Shown: positions 45,671 through 48,795 of the stretch, piece by piece | Layout: each line of letters starts with the position of its first letter | Numbering within the stretch: the first letter of the stretch is position 1 | Assembly (NCBI GenBank): GCA_031291435.1 | Contig: JARLJC010000137.1 | Location: forward strand, 1 to 48,795 | Source of the DNA: Alphaproteobacteria bacterium | GTDB lineage: Bacteria > Pseudomonadota > Alphaproteobacteria > UBA9219 | Direction of reading: 5' to 3' | Length of the DNA stretch: 48,795 nt | Translations under genes and position numbers: made by a program | The notes under the pieces: model-generated | Databases searched by the model: none | What the model was told of the DNA's origin: nothing | The model's input: only the letters and a program-made list of their open reading frames with translations

Positions 45671-47137
45671 ATGCAAGAATCCGCTAGCCCCATCGTCCAT
45701 CTTTTTGTCGGCACCCACAAAACAGGCACGACATCGATTCGCTGGATGCTCGATTTCTACGCTGATCTGTTCACCCATTACGGCTATCATATTCCGCGCA
45801 AGGGATGGACCCACTATATCGATAATGTCTATAATGGTGGCCACAACAATGTGGCGTGGGAAATTGCAGCCGGGCGCCCCATCATTCCCGAATATGGCGG
45901 CCTGACCGACCTTGTGCAGGAAATACGCGGCATGCCCGACCGGCAGCACATTGTTTTCAGCGAAGATTTCGATCATGTCCGCCCCCAGCATATGGCAAAG
46001 CTGAAAGAGGCGTTCAGCGATTTCGATGTGCATGTGATTATTTTTATCCGCAATCAGGCAGACTGGCTGGCCGCCTATTACGCCGAAGCCCAGAAATGGT
46101 TTCATCAGGACAATTTTGACGCGTGGTTCGCATCACAATTTGAAGCCGACCACCGGCTTGACCTGCACGCTTTGTGTCAATTATGGGCGGATTCGTTCGA
46201 CGCCATAACCATTCGCCCGTACGAACAAATTAAATCCCGCGTCTTCGATGCTTTCCTTAAATGCTGTCATGCGCCCGCCGAAATGCGCGATGCGCTGACC
46301 AGCCGCGCGCTGCCCATGGTCAATCCCACGCCGGGCGATTTTCCGCTTGAGCTGATCCGCCACACCTCGGGCATCGCCAAAAGAGAAAATGTACCTTCCG
46401 CTTATTATGCACGCTTTGGAATGCCCGTCGCTCTTCTTGCCGCGCAACGCCTCGACCTCTATTTTCAGAAACGCTCACCGCTGACCGAGGAAACCGCCAA
46501 GATACTATTTGCCTTTATGCAAGAGAAGAACCGCCTATTGGCCGATCGCTTCGGCCTCGCGCTGGGGCCGGAATATCTGCACCCGTCATTGCCCGTTTCC
46601 AGGCCCGAAGTATCGCCCCCCATCGATATGGATCATCTGGCGGAATCCGTCATGGCGATCTGCTGCGACATGACAACCGATCTCTCGCTCAGACTGCGCA
46701 AGGTCGTCAACCAATATCAGGGGCCTGACCATGCCCCCGTCATCGACGAATTAACCCGCATTGTCGATTTGCTGTATCCATGGCCGCAGACTGACGAGGC
46801 TGCCGGACATTTGCTCAATGAATTGCTGGCCAATATTCTCGGCCTGCCGGCTTCAGGGCTTTGCCTCGAAAGCAATGCGGAAGGCGGAGTCGCGCTCTAT
46901 CTGGTCGAAGGGTGCACGCGGGAAGTGCGCAAAATGGATAAAGACGAATGGGCATCGTTGATGCGCGTAATTTACCAGCGCGCCCTTATGAACGTGACGG
47001 TGATGGATTTCCCCAAGGAAGGCTGCCTTGTGCTCGACCAGGAAGGCAAAATTTCCGCCTTCCGCGTGCTCAGCACATCGTCTGGAACCGGTACTGTCTC
47101 CTTCATCAAACCTCGTTCGCCCGACTGGGGTTTGTAA
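45671..47137 (+). CDS. Sulfotransferase-family protein
   Basis: A 488-residue protein. The 5'-phosphosulfate-binding loop reads FVGTHKTGTTSIRWML at the N-terminus, and VIIFIRNQADWLAAYYAE forms the 3'-phosphate-binding region, as in PAPS-dependent sulfotransferases. The core fold covers about 1-250. The C-terminal ~200 residues are unassigned and have no membrane helix. It would transfer sulfate to a hydroxyl of a surface glycan or lipid. The divergent APS-kinase-like gene would supply PAPS. No clear ribosome site precedes the ATG. The catalytic base cannot be named from sequence alone. Confidence 0.78.
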   Translation: MQESASPIVHLFVGTHKTGTTSIRWMLDFYADLFTHYGYHIPRKGWTHYIDNVYNGGHNNVAWEIAAGRPIIPEYGGLTDLVQEIRGMPDRQHIVFSEDFDHVRPQHMAKLKEAFSDFDVHVIIFIRNQADWLAAYYAEAQKWFHQDNFDAWFASQFEADHRLDLHALCQLWADSFDAITIRPYEQIKSRVFDAFLKCCHAPAEMRDALTSRALPMVNPTPGDFPLELIRHTSGIAKRENVPSAYYARFGMPVALLAAQRLDLYFQKRSPLTEETAKILFAFMQEKNRLLADRFGLALGPEYLHPSLPVSRPEVSPPIDMDHLAESVMAICCDMTTDLSLRLRKVVNQYQGPDHAPVIDELTRIVDLLYPWPQTDEAAGHLLNELLANILGLPASGLCLESNAEGGVALYLVEGCTREVRKMDKDEWASLMRVIYQRALMNVTVMDFPKEGCLVLDQEGKISAFRVLSTSSGTGTVSFIKPRSPDWGL

Positions 47138-47196
47138 TAAAATTCACATGCTGATACGCACGTGGCTGCATCCGAATCGTTGACACTACCCCCGAT

Positions 47197-48291
47197 ATGC
47201 CTAGTGTTAAGAATTGTTGCTCCTTCCCTGTGTCAAACGAGATGCAAGTGATCGCCCATTGCCCGATATGCATGAGTGATGCCTTTATCAGCCACGGCAA
47301 AAGATCGGCGCAAGGCAACCTGAATTTCTATGCGCAATTCGTTCCCAACCCCATCGACCGTTTCGACCGCGACATCCATGAATGTCTTCAATGCGGGATG
47401 CAGTATATATACCCCATGTACGAGAACGGCGATCTTGCGGTTCTCTACGATTCCGAAGGCTATCAGCGTTTCCGCAACGCCATCAGTAAGGCAGCCCTTG
47501 CGACTGCCGCGAATGCCGACGCGAACAAAATCGATTATCTGAATTACATCCTCGAAAGGTCTGCGGCGCTTGGCCTCGCGCGGCATCTCGATACCCACCG
47601 TCAGAAACATAAGGGGCGGGCGGCGCGCTTACTCGACATCGGCAGCGGAGAAGGTCACGAACTGCACGCTTTTTCGGCCATGGGCTTCGATGTCACCGGC
47701 ATTGATCTCAGCGATCCGCTGATCGCCGAAGTCAAACGCACTTACGGCCATGAAGTTCGCAAGATCGCTCTCGAAGATATGGACACGCGCGAGAAGTTCG
47801 ACGTCGTCACCGCGTTCCACCTTATTGAACACCTGAAAGACCCGCACGCGCTGTTCGCCAAGGTCAGGGATCTGCTCAACCCCGACGGTATCTTCCTTGT
47901 CGAAACACCGGTGGCCGAAGATGGCGGCCTAACCGCACAACGATTCCGCGACATTTACCACACGATGTTTTTCGATCATTTCTCGCTGGCCCTGCTGGCC
48001 GCCAAAAACGGCTTCATCCCGTTGCGCATGACACACCGCCATTTTCATGCGGGAACTTATTTCCATTCCTACATGACGATGGTTTTTCAGTATAACCCCG
48101 TTTTCCACGCGATGTTCGGCCAATTCGAAACAGTCGCCATTCTATGGATGAAGTCGATTTTATCGACGTTGATCGAAGATGCCCGCGATTGGGGCCGCAA
48201 CGATCTGCGCTATCGACACAAGCTGGGGGCCGAACCCATCAGGTTTCCGACGCTCGCAACGGCCGCATCAGAAATCAAGCAGGCGGGCTAG
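47197..48291 (+). CDS. SAM-dependent methyltransferase with N-terminal zinc-ribbon
   Basis: A 364-residue protein. Two Cys pairs (CPIC near 22 and CLQCG near 63) form a zinc ribbon of the kind found in sugar C-methyltransferases. The Rossmann domain contains RLLDIGSGEGHEL (SAM binding), VTGIDLS, and FDVVTAFHLIEHLKDP. VETPVAEDGG and DHFSLALLAAKNGF follow. Start choice is uncertain: ATG 47197 opens the frame, but ATG 47242 (MQVIAHCPIC) begins right at the zinc ribbon and may be the real one. It follows the sulfotransferase by 59 bases, so both probably tailor the same glycan. A GC-rich hairpin lies after the stop. Confidence 0.82.
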   Translation: MPSVKNCCSFPVSNEMQVIAHCPICMSDAFISHGKRSAQGNLNFYAQFVPNPIDRFDRDIHECLQCGMQYIYPMYENGDLAVLYDSEGYQRFRNAISKAALATAANADANKIDYLNYILERSAALGLARHLDTHRQKHKGRAARLLDIGSGEGHELHAFSAMGFDVTGIDLSDPLIAEVKRTYGHEVRKIALEDMDTREKFDVVTAFHLIEHLKDPHALFAKVRDLLNPDGIFLVETPVAEDGGLTAQRFRDIYHTMFFDHFSLALLAAKNGFIPLRMTHRHFHAGTYFHSYMTMVFQYNPVFHAMFGQFETVAILWMKSILSTLIEDARDWGRNDLRYRHKLGAEPIRFPTLATAASEIKQAG

Positions 48292-48315
48292 TGGCGGGTG
48301 GATGCGACGGGGGCC

Positions 48316-48334
48316 GTGCGCCTCTTTGGCGCAC
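48316..48334. other. Perfect hairpin after the methyltransferase gene
   Basis: GTGCGCC (48316-48322) and GGCGCAC (48328-48334) pair around TCTTT. No T-run follows on either strand, so rho-independent termination is uncertain. It lies about 45 bases from the CCA end of the tRNA fragment and could be the old terminator of that tRNA on the minus strand. Confidence 0.4.
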
Positions 48335-48377
48335 ATTATAAAGTTCACCCCATGTCAGGAAGGTCTTGCCAAAAGCG

Positions 48378-48422
48378 TGGTGGGTGCTACAGGGATTGAA
48401 CCTGTGACCCCTACCGTGTGAA
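48378..48422 (-). other. 3' fragment of tRNA-Val(CAC); likely attachment site (att)
   Basis: Read on the minus strand, the 45 bases give an anticodon loop TTCACAC (anticodon CAC, valine), the 3' anticodon strand GGTAG, a five-base variable loop, a complete T-arm ACAGG-TTCAATC-CCTGT, acceptor strand AGCACCC, discriminator A and CCA. The 5' half of the tRNA is absent: the bases beyond 48422 do not fold as a tRNA. A tRNA 3' end of this kind is the usual duplicated core left by integrases. An open reading frame across it (ending GATGIEPVTPTV) is a translation of the tRNA and not a gene. Confidence 0.8.
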
Positions 48423-48518
48423 CGCTGAGATCTATAGAGAACTATATGTATATCAAAGCGTTATGGCGCATCAAACGTCGCCAAATGCCGTCTCGTGCAA
48501 GCTTATACTCACACATAA

Positions 48519-48654
48519 CTCGCACAAAAAGTTAGAACGAAAAAATTTGAACGAAATGATGCCGATGACGTTGATTTCACAGCGCCAACAGTTCTAGCAA
48601 AGCAAATGGAGTTTTTTAACCATATGGGCTTCTACCGCACACGCCGCGCCCGTA
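48519..48654 (+). pseudogene. Possible gene remnant cut by the IS element
   Basis: A frame without stop runs from 48519 into the IS end at 48655, giving about 45 residues (including DADDVDFTAPTVLAKQ and MEFFNHMGFYRTRR) that look protein-like. It has no convincing start and stops only inside the element. It may be the remains of an island gene interrupted by insertion. The base composition is AT-richer than the rest of the window. I do not recognise the family. Confidence 0.25.
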
Positions 48655-48674
48655 TTAGGGTTTGGACTCATAAA
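48655..48674 (-). repeat. Terminal inverted repeat of an IS5-family element
   Basis: TTAGGGTTTGGACTCATAAA marks the end of the element, immediately beyond the transposase stop codon. A TTA precedes GGGTTTGG; IS427-type IS5 elements usually duplicate a TNA trinucleotide, so TTA is a plausible target site. The repeat matches the right terminal repeat of the miniature element at 80-249 at about 15 of 18 positions. Confidence 0.65.
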
Positions 48675-48795
48675 TCATAGCCAGAAAGCGACGATGGAGG
48701 CCAAGAAGACGGCAGCCATGAAGGTGTATGGCTGTCGGTCGTAGCGGGTGGCAACACGGCGGAAGTCTTTGAGGCGGCAGAAGAAGCGTTCGACG
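48675..48795 (-). CDS. IS5-family transposase, C-terminal end (partial)
   Basis: The last 39 codons of a DDE transposase run in from the window edge and stop with TGA at 48675-48677. The sequence VERFFCRLKDFRRVATRYDR, then TFMAAVFLASIVAFWL, matches the conserved C-terminal E-R-x-F-x-R-x-K-x-F-R-R-x-x-T-R-Y-D region of IS5/IS427-type transposases, including the catalytic Glu. The remainder lies beyond the window. It ends just inside the terminal repeat, as usual for this family. Confidence 0.85.
   Translation of the reverse strand, partial: VERFFCRLKDFRRVATRYDRQPYTFMAAVFLASIVAFWL

Noticed and set aside
48179-48421. Open frame ending GATGIEPVTPTV
   Set aside because: Its end is a translation of the tRNA-Val fragment, a known type of false gene.

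Overview
The window looks like part of the chromosome of a GC-rich alphaproteobacterium, probably of Rhodospirillales type. This is an inference from a 17 kDa surface-antigen lipoprotein, a long-form LeuA behind a leucine leader peptide, a cheY-cheA-cheW-mcp-cheR-cheD-cheB operon, and a tRNA-Val(CAC)-like fragment. No rRNA gene, complete tRNA or CRISPR array was seen.

Layout. (1) 1-11212 is mostly housekeeping: a gene end, a miniature transposable element (80-249), pdxH with a cation-efflux gene, a 17 kDa-antigen lipoprotein, a DnaJ-type co-chaperone, an unknown gene, rlmN, two tandem PilT/DotB-type ATPases, pyrC and leuA. The leuA leader carries a readable leucine attenuator. (2) 11431-28382 is a glycan-biosynthesis region. 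It holds an ATP-grasp/HAD fusion, three sugar-nucleotide SDR enzymes, a methyltransferase, several glycosyltransferases, a TPR protein and two paralogous B12-type radical SAM enzymes. (3) 28457-39615 holds ndk and a chemotaxis operon read leftwards, with a STAS-domain gene at each end. (4) 39890-44669 is a signalling block: an HTH-receiver protein, a soluble GAF hybrid kinase, a receiver/SpoIIE-phosphatase gene interrupted by an in-frame TAG, and an RsbW-like ATPase. (5) 44675-48291 returns to surface chemistry: an APS-kinase-like/nucleotidyltransferase fusion, a sulfotransferase and a methyltransferase. (6) 48378-48795 holds the 3' part of a tRNA-Val gene, an AT-richer stretch and the end of an IS5-family element. 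It looks like the edge of a genomic island lying to the right.

How the parts fit. The sugar genes probably build and decorate a surface glycan or glycosylate a surface protein. The chemotaxis operon encodes a receptor with a CheR-tether-like tail plus its adaptation enzymes. The phosphatase, ATPase and STAS proteins are the three parts of a partner switch that could link the hybrid kinase to motility or stress output.

The least expected signals are: a structured repeat in two copies (9177-9248, 39726-39798), upstream of pyrC and of the chemotaxis operon, whose sequence changes keep base pairing; a miniature element whose ends match the IS5 end 48 kb away; the leuA attenuator; the interrupted phosphatase gene; and an epimerase homologue with Phe in place of the catalytic Tyr.
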